A DNA stretch of 64,000 nucleotides from the NCBI RefSeq assembly GCF_036178145.1, contig NZ_CP108067.1, positions 2,294,001 through 2,358,000 of the forward strand, written 5' to 3'. Positions 1-8,867 of this stretch are shown here, piece after piece. Source of the stretch: Streptomyces sp. NBC_00273 (GTDB taxonomy: Bacteria > Actinomycetota > Actinomycetes > Streptomycetales > Streptomycetaceae). The stretch's first letter is position 1; the number at the start of each line of letters is the position of its first letter. The translations under genes were made by a program, and so were the position numbers. Under the pieces are notes generated by a model. It saw only the letters and a list, made by a program, of their open reading frames with translations. It had not been told where the DNA came from and ran no database searches.

Positions 1-942
1 GTCCTCGTACTGACCACCCCGGGCCGGACGGACCCGCAACTGCCGGGCGGCGCGGTCGATGACACCCAGACCCCGGAGGAAGGGCTCGCCCGGGCGCTGC
101 GGGAAGGGCTGAACCTCGCCCGGCCGGCAGGCCGGCTGCTGGCGGTGGACTCCCGGCCGCCCGGCACGCCCGGCACGCCCGGCCGCTCCCTGATCGTGCA
201 CGTCCACCTCGTCGGCCCGCTCCCGGCGGCGGAGGCCGCGGCGATCTCCTTGCCCGTCGGGGAGACGGCCGAGGCGCACTGGCTCCCGCCGGAGGCGGCC
301 TGCGCGCTGCTGTCCGACCGTGTCGCGCCCCGGCTGCGCGCCGCACTCGCCGCCCTGCACACCGGCTCCTTCGCCCACCTCGTCGACGGGGTGCCCCAGC
401 CGGGCTCACCGGCCGGTCTGGACCCGGCACGGCGCGTGGCCCTCGAGCACTCGGGCACCCTCGACCCGGCCAGCCACCGGGCCAGCCGCCCCAAGGCGGT
501 GACCGCGGCGAGCGTGCTGTTCACCGGCTCCGACGGCCGGATCCTGCTGGTGCAGCCCGCGTACGGCAGGTCCGACCGCTGGAACCTGCCCGGCGGCGGC
601 ATCGACAGCGACCTCGGCGAGATCCCGCGCGCCGCCGCCCGGCGGGAGGTCCACGAGGAGCTCGGCCTCGACCTCGCCCCGGGCCGGCTGCTCGCCGTCA
701 ACTGGTCCCACAAGCCCGGCCGTCCGGCCCGCATCCGCTTCCTCTACGACGGCGGCGTGCTCGACGCCCCCGCCCTCGCCCGGATCCGGCTGGACCGGAC
801 CGAGCTGCTCCAGTGGCGCACCGTCACCCCCGCGGAACTCCCCGGCCTGGTCAAACCCGCCCTGCGGCGCCAGATCACCGCCTGCCTGACCGCCCGCGCC
901 ACGGGCGCCGGCCCGCTGGAACTCCACGCGGGCCGCCCCTGA
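1..942 (+). CDS. Tandem-Nudix hydrolase, 5' end outside window
   Basis: The frame is open from base 1, so the true start lies upstream. Two Nudix-like domains are visible. The first, encoded at about bases 1-330, has LPGG followed by a box ending in REGLNL, where REUxEExGU is expected; it has lost the metal-binding glutamates and is probably structural. The second has a good box, GGGIDSDLGE followed by RREVHEELGL, with one extra residue in the first spacer, so it should hydrolyse a nucleoside diphosphate-X compound. Substrate cannot be predicted. A hairpin terminator follows the stop codon. Confidence 0.8.
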   Translation, partial: VLVLTTPGRTDPQLPGGAVDDTQTPEEGLARALREGLNLARPAGRLLAVDSRPPGTPGTPGRSLIVHVHLVGPLPAAEAAAISLPVGETAEAHWLPPEAACALLSDRVAPRLRAALAALHTGSFAHLVDGVPQPGSPAGLDPARRVALEHSGTLDPASHRASRPKAVTAASVLFTGSDGRILLVQPAYGRSDRWNLPGGGIDSDLGEIPRAAARREVHEELGLDLAPGRLLAVNWSHKPGRPARIRFLYDGGVLDAPALARIRLDRTELLQWRTVTPAELPGLVKPALRRQITACLTARATGAGPLELHAGRP

Positions 943-955
943 CCGGCGGGCCCGG

Positions 956-983
956 CCGCCGCCGCGCCGGGCCGCGGCGGCGG
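956..983 (+). terminator. GC-rich hairpin after the Nudix gene
   Basis: Perfect 11-bp inverted repeat (956-966 and 973-983) around a 6-nt loop, lying between the Nudix stop codon and the MFS start. It is followed by GGTT rather than a T-run, as is common for actinobacterial terminators. Confidence 0.55.
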
Positions 984-999
984 GGTTACCGTCGGCGGC

Positions 1000-2190
1000 A
1001 TGGACGGTGATCGCCGACGGTGGCGCCAGTGCTTGCTCGGCGGGGCGGTGTTCGCCGTGTGCATGGCGGGCACCACGCTGCCCACCCCCCTGTACGGGCT
1101 CTACCAGGAGAAGTTCGGGTTCTCCGAGTTGGTGGTGACCGTCGTGTACGCCGTGTACGCCTTCGGGGTGATCGGCGTGCTGCTGCTGGCGGGCAACGCC
1201 TCGGACACCGTCGGTAGGCGGCCCGTACTGCTGGCCGGCCTCGCCTTCTCGGCGGCCAGCGCCGTCTCTTTCCTGTGCGCCACCGGCATGGGCTGGCTGT
1301 ACGCGGGCCGGCTGCTGTCGGGACTGTCCGCTGGGCTGTTCACCGGGGCCGCCACGGCCTACGTGATGGAACTGGCGCCGAGGGGCGGCGCCACGCGGGC
1401 CACGTTCGTGGCGACGGCCGCCAACATGGGCGGGCTGGGCTGCGGCCCGCTGCTCGCCGGAGTGCTCGCGCAGTACGCCGCCTGGCCGCTGTACCTGCCG
1501 TTCGTCGTGCACCTCGCGCTGGTGGCCGTCTCGGCCGCCGTCCTGGCGCGGCTCCCCGAGACCGTGCGCGACCGGCAGCCGCTGCGTACCATACGGCCGC
1601 AGCGGCCCGGCCTGCCCCCGCAGGTGCGGTCGGTGTTCGTGCCCGCGGCGATCGCCTCCTTCGTGGGCTTCGCCCTGTTCGGGGTGTTCACCTCGGTCAG
1701 CCCCGCCTTCCTCGCGCAGTCCCTGGACGTGCACAACCGCGCGGTGAGCGGGCTGATCGTCGCCCTGGCCTTCTTCGCCTCGACCGCCGGGCAACTGGCC
1801 GTCGGCCGGGTCGGGGTGGTCCGGTCGCTGCCACTGGGCTGCGCCGGGCTGCTCGCCGGGCTGGCGCTGCTCGCGGGCGCGCTGTGGTGGGACCTGCTGG
1901 CCCTGGTGGTGGCGAGCGCCGTCGTCGGCGGGGCCGGGCAGGGCCTGGCGTTCCGCGGGGCGCTGGCCACGGTGGCCGCGGCCTCGCCGCCGGACCGACG
2001 CGCGGCGGTGATCTCGATGCTGTTCGTGGTGGCGTACACGGGCATCTCACTGCCGGTGATCGGGGTGGGGCTGCTGGTGGGCCCGATCGGTCTGGAGGGC
2101 GCCGGGCTGGTGTTCATCGCCTGCATGGCCCTCCTGGTCACGGCCGCGGCCAGCTACCTGCTGCGTCGGCCCGTTCAGGCGCGCGCCTGA
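1000..2190 (+). CDS. MFS transporter
   Basis: A 396-residue integral membrane protein of the usual MFS length, with about 12 hydrophobic segments in two halves separated by a basic loop near residues 185-205. The cytoplasmic loop between helices 2 and 3 carries the MFS motif DTVGRRP (about residues 69-75), and TLPTPLYGLY in helix 1 recalls drug-efflux members. It probably exports a small molecule by proton antiport. No clear Shine-Dalgarno precedes the ATG, so translation may be leaderless or weak. The gene stands alone, with the regulator gene at 2233 converging on it. Substrate is unknown. Confidence 0.85.
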   Translation: MDGDRRRWRQCLLGGAVFAVCMAGTTLPTPLYGLYQEKFGFSELVVTVVYAVYAFGVIGVLLLAGNASDTVGRRPVLLAGLAFSAASAVSFLCATGMGWLYAGRLLSGLSAGLFTGAATAYVMELAPRGGATRATFVATAANMGGLGCGPLLAGVLAQYAAWPLYLPFVVHLALVAVSAAVLARLPETVRDRQPLRTIRPQRPGLPPQVRSVFVPAAIASFVGFALFGVFTSVSPAFLAQSLDVHNRAVSGLIVALAFFASTAGQLAVGRVGVVRSLPLGCAGLLAGLALLAGALWWDLLALVVASAVVGGAGQGLAFRGALATVAAASPPDRRAAVISMLFVVAYTGISLPVIGVGLLVGPIGLEGAGLVFIACMALLVTAAASYLLRRPVQARA

Positions 2191-2232
2191 GCGCGGACGC
2201 GCCTACCCGGATCCCCGTACGGCGGCCGCGGG

Positions 2233-3240
2233 TCACTCCGGCCGGCCCCGGCCGCTCAGTTCGTCGCCGAGCGGGCTGCGGCGGTAGAGGACCTGCCGTC
2301 CGTCGCGCGCCCGGGAGAGGAGGCCGGTGGCGTACAGCACGCCCAGGTGCTGGGAGACGGCGCTCGCGGTGACCCCGAGGCGCCGGGCCAGCTCCACGGT
2401 GGGCAGCGGCTCGTCGAGCAGGTCGAGCAGTCTCGCCTTGGGCGCGCCCAGCAGGGACACCAGGGCGGCCGTGCCTGCGACGGGCTCGCGCACCCACAGG
2501 GTCGCCACGCCCCGGCTCGGGTACGCCAGCGTCGGCGCCTCTTCGGGGCTGACCGGGGGTGCGGGCTTGTGCGCGAACACGGACGGTACGAGGAGCAGCC
2601 CGCGGCCGGACGCCACGACGCGGTGCCGGCTGATCATCTGTCCGATGTGCAGCACGCCGTCGTGCCACCGCAGGTTCGGGTGGATGTCGGCGAAGAGGAG
2701 GCGGGCTCCGCCCATGGCCAGCTGCCGCGCGCGGTAGGTCATGTCGGCCTCCAGCAGGAGGCGCATCCGCGGCCACATCGGCTGGACGGCGATCTCCCAG
2801 TACCGGCGCAGCAGCGCGCAGAGGGCGTCGCGGAGGGCGACGACGGGCCCGTCGTCGGGGGCGAGGGCGGCGAGCAGCGGGGTGGGGAGCGGGTCCGGGG
2901 CGTGCGCGGCCAGCAGGTCGCGGCGGACCAGGTCCGGGGGCGTCCGGCCGACGGCGGCCAGTTCCTCCTCGAAGGACGGCGCGAAGCTCGCGGGGCGCGG
3001 CGTGAGGAAGTCGGGCAGGGTGCGCCGTACCGCGACCACGGACATCAGCAGCTCGGTGTCGAGCCCGTCGGGCGAGTCGAGCGAGTCCAGCGCGCCGAGG
3101 ACCGACCTGCGCCACGGGAGGTGCAGGGCGGAGAGCCCCGGCTCGCGCAGCACGCGCAGGCTGAGCACGGTCTCGTACAGGGGTGAGAGCGCGAACCGGG
3201 TGTCGGCGAGGTCTTCGACGCCGAGCTCGAAGCTGATCAT
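2233..3240 (-). CDS. ArsR-type winged-helix regulator with DUF5937-like N-terminus
   Basis: About 335 residues. The C-terminal 80 residues form an ArsR/SmtB winged helix (LLDEPLPTVELARRLGVTASAVSQHLGVLYATGLLSRARDGRQVLYRR). The long N-terminal half resembles the DUF5937 region found in actinobacterial ArsR proteins. The start is taken at the ATG encoding MISFELGVEDLAD because the family begins there; an in-frame start at 3312 would overlap the neighbouring MFS gene. No cysteine metal-site cluster is visible, so a metal-sensing role is unlikely. It is divergent from the MFS gene at 3341, with a palindrome between them, and probably represses that transporter and itself. Confidence 0.8.
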   Translation of the reverse strand: MISFELGVEDLADTRFALSPLYETVLSLRVLREPGLSALHLPWRRSVLGALDSLDSPDGLDTELLMSVVAVRRTLPDFLTPRPASFAPSFEEELAAVGRTPPDLVRRDLLAAHAPDPLPTPLLAALAPDDGPVVALRDALCALLRRYWEIAVQPMWPRMRLLLEADMTYRARQLAMGGARLLFADIHPNLRWHDGVLHIGQMISRHRVVASGRGLLLVPSVFAHKPAPPVSPEEAPTLAYPSRGVATLWVREPVAGTAALVSLLGAPKARLLDLLDEPLPTVELARRLGVTASAVSQHLGVLYATGLLSRARDGRQVLYRRSPLGDELSGRGRPE

Positions 3241-3250
3241 CAAGGCATAC

Positions 3251-3267
3251 GCTACATCGATTGTCGC
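3251..3267. promoter_or_regulatory. Candidate ArsR operator
   Basis: Imperfect inverted repeat GCTACA-TCGAT-TGTCGC (arms match 5 of 6) in the short intergenic region between the divergent ArsR and MFS genes. It lies 10 nt upstream of the regulator's ATG, a natural position for autorepression. Confidence 0.45.
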
Positions 3268-3340
3268 GGGCGGGGACGTGCCGTGAACTCCCCCCATGAC
3301 AACTCCCCGCATGACGGGCGTCGTTCACCGGGGGTCCGGG

Positions 3341-4627
3341 ATGAACCGCCGGTTGCTCCTGCTCCTCACCTTGACCTGCGCCGTCGGCGTGGGCACCGTC
3401 TACTTCCCGCAGGCGGTCAGCCCGCTGGTCGGTACGGCCCTGCACGTGTCGCCCGGCTCCGCCGGCCTCGTGGTGACCGCGATCCAGATCGGCTACACGG
3501 CCGGGATCTTCCTGCTGGTGCCGCTCGGCGACCGGCTCCCGCACCGCCCGTTCCTCGTCACCCTGCTCGCCCTGACCGGCACCGGCCTGTTGGCCGCGGG
3601 CTGCGCGCCGGGGCTGGCGCCGCTCCTCGCCGCCGCGGCCGTCGTCGGTGTGACGACCGTGGCCGCGCAGGTCATCAGTCCGCTGGCGGCCGGTCTGGTG
3701 GCCGCCGACCGTCGGGGAGCCGTACTGGGCACCCTGCTGAGCGGTTCGACCGGCGGCATGCTGCTGGCCCGCACCTTCGGCGGGACGCTCGGCGAGTGGC
3801 TGGGGTGGCGGGCCCCCTACCTGGCGGCCGGGGCCGTGGCCCTGGTGCTGGCGGCCGTCCTGTCCCGCGCCCTTCCGGTCACCTCCCCGACCTCGCGCCG
3901 GCCGTACCCGGCCCTGCTGGCCGAGCCGTTGCGCCTGCTGCGCACCGAGCCGGAACTGCGCCGCTCCTGCCTCTACCAGGCGGCGGTCTTCGGTGCCTTC
4001 TCGGCGGTGTGGACCTGCCTGGCGCTGCTGCTGACCGGCCCGGCCTACGGCCTGGGCGCCCACGCGGTGGGGATGCTGGCCCTGGTGGGCGCGGTGACCA
4101 TGCTGTGCACCCCGTACGCCGGGCGCCTGGTGGACCGCACGGGCGCGGACCGGGTGAACCTCGTCTGCCTGCTCGGGGTCCTCGTCTCGGCGGCGGTCCT
4201 CGCCGCGGGCGCCGGTGGCGGGGCGGCGGGACTGGCCGCGCTTGCGGGCGGCACGCTGCTGCTCGACGTCTCGATGCAGTCCGGCACGGTCGCCAACCTG
4301 GCCCGGGTGTACGCCGTGCGGCCCGATGCCCGCAGCCGGCTCAACACCGCGTACATGACCTGCGCCTACCTGGGCGGCAGCGGCGGGTCCTGGCTGGGCG
4401 TACGGATCTACGGCCGGGCCGGCTGGCGGGGCGTGTGCGCGCTCGTGGCCCTGTGCGCCGTGATCGCCCTGGCCCGGCACCTCGTGGCGCCGCACGGGCA
4501 CAACCACGGGCGCGGGCGCGACGCACGACAGGCGGGGGGCGATGGGCGGGGCGTCCCGGTGCCGGTCGGCATCGGTGGCCCGCCCACCGCCGCCCCGCCT
4601 GTCGGTTCAGCCGGTCGAACGGTGTGA
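3341..4627 (+). CDS. MFS transporter divergent from ArsR regulator
   Basis: About 428 residues with around 12 hydrophobic segments; GDRLPHRP (after helix 2) and GRLVDRTGADR (mid-protein) are MFS loop motifs. The start is set at the ATG giving MNRRLLLLLTL because helix 1 begins immediately and a G-rich stretch precedes it; an in-frame ATG at 3296 would add 15 residues but lacks an obvious ribosome binding site. The C-terminal 45 residues are His/Gly/Pro-rich and probably cytoplasmic. It likely effluxes a compound sensed by the adjacent regulator. It converges closely on the dehydrogenase gene at 4643. Confidence 0.85.
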   Translation: MNRRLLLLLTLTCAVGVGTVYFPQAVSPLVGTALHVSPGSAGLVVTAIQIGYTAGIFLLVPLGDRLPHRPFLVTLLALTGTGLLAAGCAPGLAPLLAAAAVVGVTTVAAQVISPLAAGLVAADRRGAVLGTLLSGSTGGMLLARTFGGTLGEWLGWRAPYLAAGAVALVLAAVLSRALPVTSPTSRRPYPALLAEPLRLLRTEPELRRSCLYQAAVFGAFSAVWTCLALLLTGPAYGLGAHAVGMLALVGAVTMLCTPYAGRLVDRTGADRVNLVCLLGVLVSAAVLAAGAGGGAAGLAALAGGTLLLDVSMQSGTVANLARVYAVRPDARSRLNTAYMTCAYLGGSGGSWLGVRIYGRAGWRGVCALVALCAVIALARHLVAPHGHNHGRGRDARQAGGDGRGVPVPVGIGGPPTAAPPVGSAGRTV

Positions 4628-4642
4628 CGGTGGTGCGACGGA

Positions 4643-6088
4643 TCAGACCGCCGGAACCGGGTAGGTCGGGTACTCGACGCCGGACACGTGCTGGACCACA
4701 CGGATGACCTGGCAGGAGTAGCCGAACTCGTTGTCGTACCAGAGGTAGAGGATGGCGTTGTCGCCGTCCACCTTGGTGGCGCCCGCGTCGACGATCGAGG
4801 CGTGGCGCGAGCCGACGAAGTCCATGGAGACCGCGTCGGGAGCCGTGGTGAAGTCGATCTGGCGCTTGAGCGGCGAGTGCAGCGAGACGTCGCGGAGGTA
4901 GTCGAGGACCTCGTCGCGGGTGGTCTCACGGCCCAGGCGCAGGCTCAGGATGGCGATCGAGACGTCCGGGACGGGGACGCGGATCGAGCTGCCGGTGATC
5001 GGCGCCTTGAGGTCGGGCAGCGCCTTGGCGACGGCGGAGGCGGCGCCGGTCTCGGTGATGACCATGTTCAGCGGCGCGGAGCGGCCACGACGGTCGGCCT
5101 TGTGGTAGTTGTCCAGCAGGTTCTGGTCGTTCGTGAACGAGTGGACGGTCTCCACGTGACCGCGCAGGACACCGTACTCGTCGTCCATGGCCTTGAGCGG
5201 CGGGACGATCGCGTTGGTGGTGCAGGAGGCGCAGGACAGGATCTGCTCGTCCGGCTTGATGGTGTCGTGGTTGACGCCGTGGACGATGTTCGGGACGTCG
5301 CCCTTGCCCGGGGCGGTCAGCACGACCTTGTCGATGCCGGGGCGCAGGTGCTTGGACAGACCCTCGCGGTCGCGCCACTTGCCCGTGTTGTCGATGAGGA
5401 TGGCGTCCTTGATGCCGTGCTCGGTGTAGTCCACCTCGGACGGGTCGTTCGCGTAGATCACCTTGATGGCGTTGCCGTTGGCGATGATCGTGCTGCTCGC
5501 CTCGTCGACGGTGATCGTGCCCTGGAACTGGCCGTGGATCGAGTCGCGGCGCAGCAGCGAGGCGCGCTTGACGATGTCCTGGTCGCCGCCCTGACGGACG
5601 ACGATGGCGCGCAGGCGCAGGCCGTTGCCGGAGCCGGCCTTCTCGATGAGCAGGCGGGCGACGAGGCGGCCGATGCGGCCGAAGCCGTACAGGACGACGT
5701 CGCGGCCCTCGCTGCGCTCGATCTTGTTCGCGCCGGTGGCACCGGCGACGGCCTCGGCGGTGAACTCGGCCACCGAGAGGCCGCGGTCGTCGCTCTTGTA
5801 GTCCGCGGCGAGCATGCCGATGTCGATCTGGGACGGGCCGAGATCGAGCGTGGTGAGCACCTGCAGGAACGGCAGCGTCTCGGTGACCGAGAGCTCCTCA
5901 CCGTCGATCTGCCGGGCGAATCGGTGGGTCTTGAGGATGCTGACCACCGACTTGTTCACCAGGGAGCGGCTGTGGAGCAGGATCGTGACGTCCCGCTCCC
6001 GGTGCAGCTTCCCGATGATCGGGATCATCGACTCCGCGATCTCCTCGCGGTTCTTCCAGCTGGTGAACGAGTCCTCATTGACAGTCAC
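4643..6088 (-). CDS. gap: Glyceraldehyde-3-phosphate dehydrogenase, long form
   Basis: Oxidises glyceraldehyde-3-phosphate to 1,3-bisphosphoglycerate with NAD(P) in central metabolism. The catalytic motif SCASCTTN gives nucleophile Cys289, and the Rossmann glycine motif GFGRIG lies at 135-140. At 481 residues it is about 145 longer than ordinary GapA. The extra sequence is an N-terminal domain of about 125 residues preceding the Rossmann fold, as in the long actinobacterial paralogue. The GTG start follows a poor Shine-Dalgarno. The upstream DNA is strikingly AT-rich for this genome and probably carries the promoter. Confidence 0.93.
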   Translation of the reverse strand: MTVNEDSFTSWKNREEIAESMIPIIGKLHRERDVTILLHSRSLVNKSVVSILKTHRFARQIDGEELSVTETLPFLQVLTTLDLGPSQIDIGMLAADYKSDDRGLSVAEFTAEAVAGATGANKIERSEGRDVVLYGFGRIGRLVARLLIEKAGSGNGLRLRAIVVRQGGDQDIVKRASLLRRDSIHGQFQGTITVDEASSTIIANGNAIKVIYANDPSEVDYTEHGIKDAILIDNTGKWRDREGLSKHLRPGIDKVVLTAPGKGDVPNIVHGVNHDTIKPDEQILSCASCTTNAIVPPLKAMDDEYGVLRGHVETVHSFTNDQNLLDNYHKADRRGRSAPLNMVITETGAASAVAKALPDLKAPITGSSIRVPVPDVSIAILSLRLGRETTRDEVLDYLRDVSLHSPLKRQIDFTTAPDAVSMDFVGSRHASIVDAGATKVDGDNAILYLWYDNEFGYSCQVIRVVQHVSGVEYPTYPVPAV

Positions 6089-6231
6089 AGGATTATCTTT
6101 CGAGCTAGGCGGTGCTCATATGCTAACCCGCCGCCATTTTGGTCACTTAAGCGGTACCCACCGTGTCGGGAACGGGCACTATGTGACATCAATTTGTACG
6201 TTTTTTCAATGGTTTGCCGAGAGAACGTGCC
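6089..6231 (-). promoter_or_regulatory. AT-rich promoter region upstream of gap
   Basis: About 140 nt of noticeably AT-richer DNA than its surroundings (it contains TTTTTT, TCAATTTGTACG and CATATG). On the minus strand TTAGCATATG provides a plausible -10 close to the gap start. No gene is visible. It separates gap from the phospholipase D gene, which ends at 6232 and is transcribed in the same direction. Confidence 0.4.
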
Positions 6232-7830
6232 TCAGAACCTGCCGCGGAGTCGCATCCCGAGCGGGCGGCCGTCCGGGTCGACGAGCAGGTGGTGCAGGGG
6301 GGCGGCGAGGACCCGCTGCGTCACGGACAGGTCCGGGGACACGTACCGGCGCAGCCGACCGGGCGGCCGGGGGCCGGGGCGGCCGCTCTCGTGCCAGGCG
6401 TCCAGGGCCCGCGCGCTCGCGGCGAAGGCGGCGAAGGCGGACACCGGGTCGCACAGCTCGTCCGCCGCCCCGGCCCCGGTGTGCTCGCGCATGAGTTCCA
6501 GGCGCAGCTCCCGGGCGAAAGCGCGTGCGCCGTCCCCGAGACCTCCCGGGTCGGCCGGCCGCCTCGGGTCCGGGCACTCGTCGTACACGGCGCAGCCGAG
6601 CTCCGAATCGTGCGTCCACGAGCGGAGGTTGACGTTGTCGGAACCGACCGAGGCCCACACGTCGTCGATCACGCACACCTTGGCGTGGACGTAGACCGGT
6701 GTTCCCGCCCGGTTCTCCAGCCCGTACACCGCGACCCGGTCGCCGCCGGCCCGGCGCAGTTCCTCCAGGGCGTTGATCCGTCCGATCAGGTTCATGGGCA
6801 GCGTGAGCCGGCCGTCCTGCTCCGGGACGGTGGGGACGACCCCGATCAGCCGGAGCCCCGGGTGTGCGGCCAGTGCCCGGGCGAAGCGGTCCACCACCCG
6901 GGGGGACCACAGGTACTGGTCCTCCAGGTAGATCAGCGCCCTGGCCCGGCGCAGCGCCTTGGTGTACCCGCGGGCGATGCTGCGCTCGCCGTCGGGGGCG
7001 AAGGGGTAGCCGTACAGCAGACGGTTCGGATAGGTCCGCAGCAGTTGGACGGTGTGCGTGCCGCAGGACCGTGGATCGGGTGTCTGCGGTGGCAGCCGGT
7101 CGGCGCTGACGTCCTCGCGGTGCATCAGCTCCCGCAGTCGGGTGAGCGGGCTCCGGCTGAGCGGAGCCGGGTCCTCCCACCGCTCGCGGAAGACGGCCTC
7201 GACGTCGCCGACGACCGGCCCGCGCAGGGCGAGCTGGACGTCGTGCCAGGGCGGGTGCGGCCCGTAGGCGGCGGCCAGGGGCAGCGACTGGCGGTCACCG
7301 CGGTGCGAGGCGTCGTCGTTGCGGTTGCGACAGAGGTCGATCCCGCCGACGTAGGCGACGTCCAGCTCCGGGCGGTCGCGGTGGCGCAACACCACCAGTT
7401 TCTGGTGGTGGGAGCCGCCGGGCCGCACCCTCATGTCGAGCAGGCACTCACCGCCGGCCCGCGCGATCTCCTTGCCGAAGCGGAGGTTCTCCTCTTGGCT
7501 GAAGTGAAGACCGTCCAGGTGGGAACGCCACAACAGGCCCTTGACGAGGACTCCGCGCTCGGCCGCCCGGCACAGGACGGAGCCGACCTCCGTGCCGGGC
7601 CCGTCGAGCCGCTCGTCGGGATCGCCCCGCCAGTCGGTGAACAGCAACAGATCGCCCGGACCCATCGCACGGACGGCCGCCAAGAGCTCCGCGAAGTAGA
7701 CGGCGCCGTGGACCAGGGGCCGTACGTCGTTGCCCGTGGACCAGGCCGCGCCGCCGGGGCGGCGCCGGTCCAGGCGCGTCGCCGGGTTGCCCCGCTCAGC
7801 GGGGAGCAGGAGCCAGTCGGCGTGTGTCAC
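6232..7830 (-). CDS. Phospholipase D family protein
   Basis: A 532-residue protein with two PLD halves. The C-terminal HKD motif is canonical (HAKVCVID followed by GSDNVNLRSW). The N-terminal one reads HHQKLVVLR, so the His and Lys are present but the usual Asp position is Arg, with an inserted basic loop before AYVGGIDL. It should use a phosphohistidine mechanism to hydrolyse or transfer phosphodiesters, most likely phospholipid head groups. No signal peptide is evident, so it is probably cytosolic. The GTG start is preceded by GGGGAG about 9 nt upstream. Confidence 0.85.
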   Translation of the reverse strand: MTHADWLLLPAERGNPATRLDRRRPGGAAWSTGNDVRPLVHGAVYFAELLAAVRAMGPGDLLLFTDWRGDPDERLDGPGTEVGSVLCRAAERGVLVKGLLWRSHLDGLHFSQEENLRFGKEIARAGGECLLDMRVRPGGSHHQKLVVLRHRDRPELDVAYVGGIDLCRNRNDDASHRGDRQSLPLAAAYGPHPPWHDVQLALRGPVVGDVEAVFRERWEDPAPLSRSPLTRLRELMHREDVSADRLPPQTPDPRSCGTHTVQLLRTYPNRLLYGYPFAPDGERSIARGYTKALRRARALIYLEDQYLWSPRVVDRFARALAAHPGLRLIGVVPTVPEQDGRLTLPMNLIGRINALEELRRAGGDRVAVYGLENRAGTPVYVHAKVCVIDDVWASVGSDNVNLRSWTHDSELGCAVYDECPDPRRPADPGGLGDGARAFARELRLELMREHTGAGAADELCDPVSAFAAFAASARALDAWHESGRPGPRPPGRLRRYVSPDLSVTQRVLAAPLHHLLVDPDGRPLGMRLRGRF

Positions 7831-7940
7831 GGTACCGGCTCCCCGGCCGCGCGCTACCAGGAGTGACGGCGGTCATCCGGTCCTCCGATCACGCTGGTGC
7901 ACCCCGGTTCCAGGCTAGCCTCCGGGACGGCGCGGCGCCC

Positions 7941-8867
7941 TCATCCCACGGGTTCGACGGAGGCGCCGCGGCCGGCCGGCGGGTGCGGGACGGCTCCCCC
8001 GCGCACGCCGCGCGTCCCGCGGAAGACCACGTCGACCATCCGTCGCTCCGGGCCGCTCCGGCGCAGGTAGCGGTAGCCGAGGAAGGCCGCCGGGCCGAAG
8101 AACACCTGGGCCGGGATGAGGGTCGGCGCGTGGTCGGTGACCGCGGCGAGGACGTGCAGCGCGGCGACCGGGGCCACCGCACCGAAGAGGGTGACCAGCG
8201 CGATCCCGGTCCGCAGCCCCCGTTTCGCGTACGCCTTGTAGGCGGTGGTGGTGAACAGGGCGTACGCCAGCAGGTCGCCCATGCCGACCACCGCCCCCAA
8301 CTCCTCGCCGATGCGCAGCCCCGCGGCGGGGGCGTACGGATACCCCTGGACCGCGTCGGACAACTGCTGGGTCAGCGGTACGACCCAGGCGAAGAAGGCG
8401 TCGTACGCGGTGAGCGCGAGCAGGAACCACGCGACGTTCTTCAGCCGCATGCCGCCCTGCACGTTGAGGTTCGTGGCGGAGACGACGATCAGCGCGACGA
8501 CGGTGCTGTTCGCCACCCAGTACGGCGGCGCGGTCTCGCCGAAGGCCAGGTGCGCGACGAGGACGCTCGCGATCAGCACGGCGATCAGCGCCCAGCGCAG
8601 CCGGCCGTTGCCGATCAGGGGCTGGTAGCCGACGGACAGCCCGCCCGCGAAGACGAGGGCGAGCACCACCGGAAGGACCGCACCGGGCAGCGCCAGGTAG
8701 ACGTACGGCAGCGCCAGGACGAAGCCCATCATCATGAAGATGTCGCTGCCGTTGAAGACGCCGACGGGCGGCCTCGGCGCGCGTACGGCACGGAAGTAGG
8801 CGATCGCCCCGGCGCACACCCCGACCGCCAGGGCGACGGTGACCGCGAGCTGGAAGAAGACGCTCAT
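7941..8867 (-). CDS. Presenilin/SPP-like GxGD intramembrane protease candidate
   Basis: A 308-residue protein with nine predicted hydrophobic helices. The sixth contains Y155-D156 (ALTAYDAFF), the seventh G195-M-G-D198 (GAVVGMGDLL), and the ninth begins with P252-A-Q (LIPAQVFF). The YD, GxGD and PAL motifs in helices 6, 7 and 9 are the signature of presenilin and signal peptide peptidase aspartyl proteases. The basic C-terminal tail is probably cytosolic. The ATG overlaps the stop of the upstream adenylate-forming gene by 4 nt, so the two are translationally coupled. Prepilin peptidases also carry GxGD but differ in helix number and lack the third motif. Function is inferred from motif geometry alone; I do not recognise a named bacterial subfamily. 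Confidence 0.6.
   Translation of the reverse strand: MSVFFQLAVTVALAVGVCAGAIAYFRAVRAPRPPVGVFNGSDIFMMMGFVLALPYVYLALPGAVLPVVLALVFAGGLSVGYQPLIGNGRLRWALIAVLIASVLVAHLAFGETAPPYWVANSTVVALIVVSATNLNVQGGMRLKNVAWFLLALTAYDAFFAWVVPLTQQLSDAVQGYPYAPAAGLRIGEELGAVVGMGDLLAYALFTTTAYKAYAKRGLRTGIALVTLFGAVAPVAALHVLAAVTDHAPTLIPAQVFFGPAAFLGYRYLRRSGPERRMVDVVFRGTRGVRGGAVPHPPAGRGASVEPVG

Noticed and set aside
6089..6231. AT-rich patch as a sign of horizontal transfer
   Set aside because: It is only about 140 nt, lies exactly at the promoter of a housekeeping gene, and both flanking genes have normal composition.
4688..6694. Long plus-strand open frame opposite gap
   Set aside because: Antisense shadow of gap, which has the full catalytic motif. 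The predicted protein is Asp/Val/Arg-rich without domains.
7941..8867. Prepilin peptidase as the identity of the GxGD protein
   Set aside because: No type IV pilus or Tad genes are nearby, there are about nine helices, and a PAQ motif is present in the last helix; the YD/GxGD/PAQ arrangement fits SPP/presenilin better.
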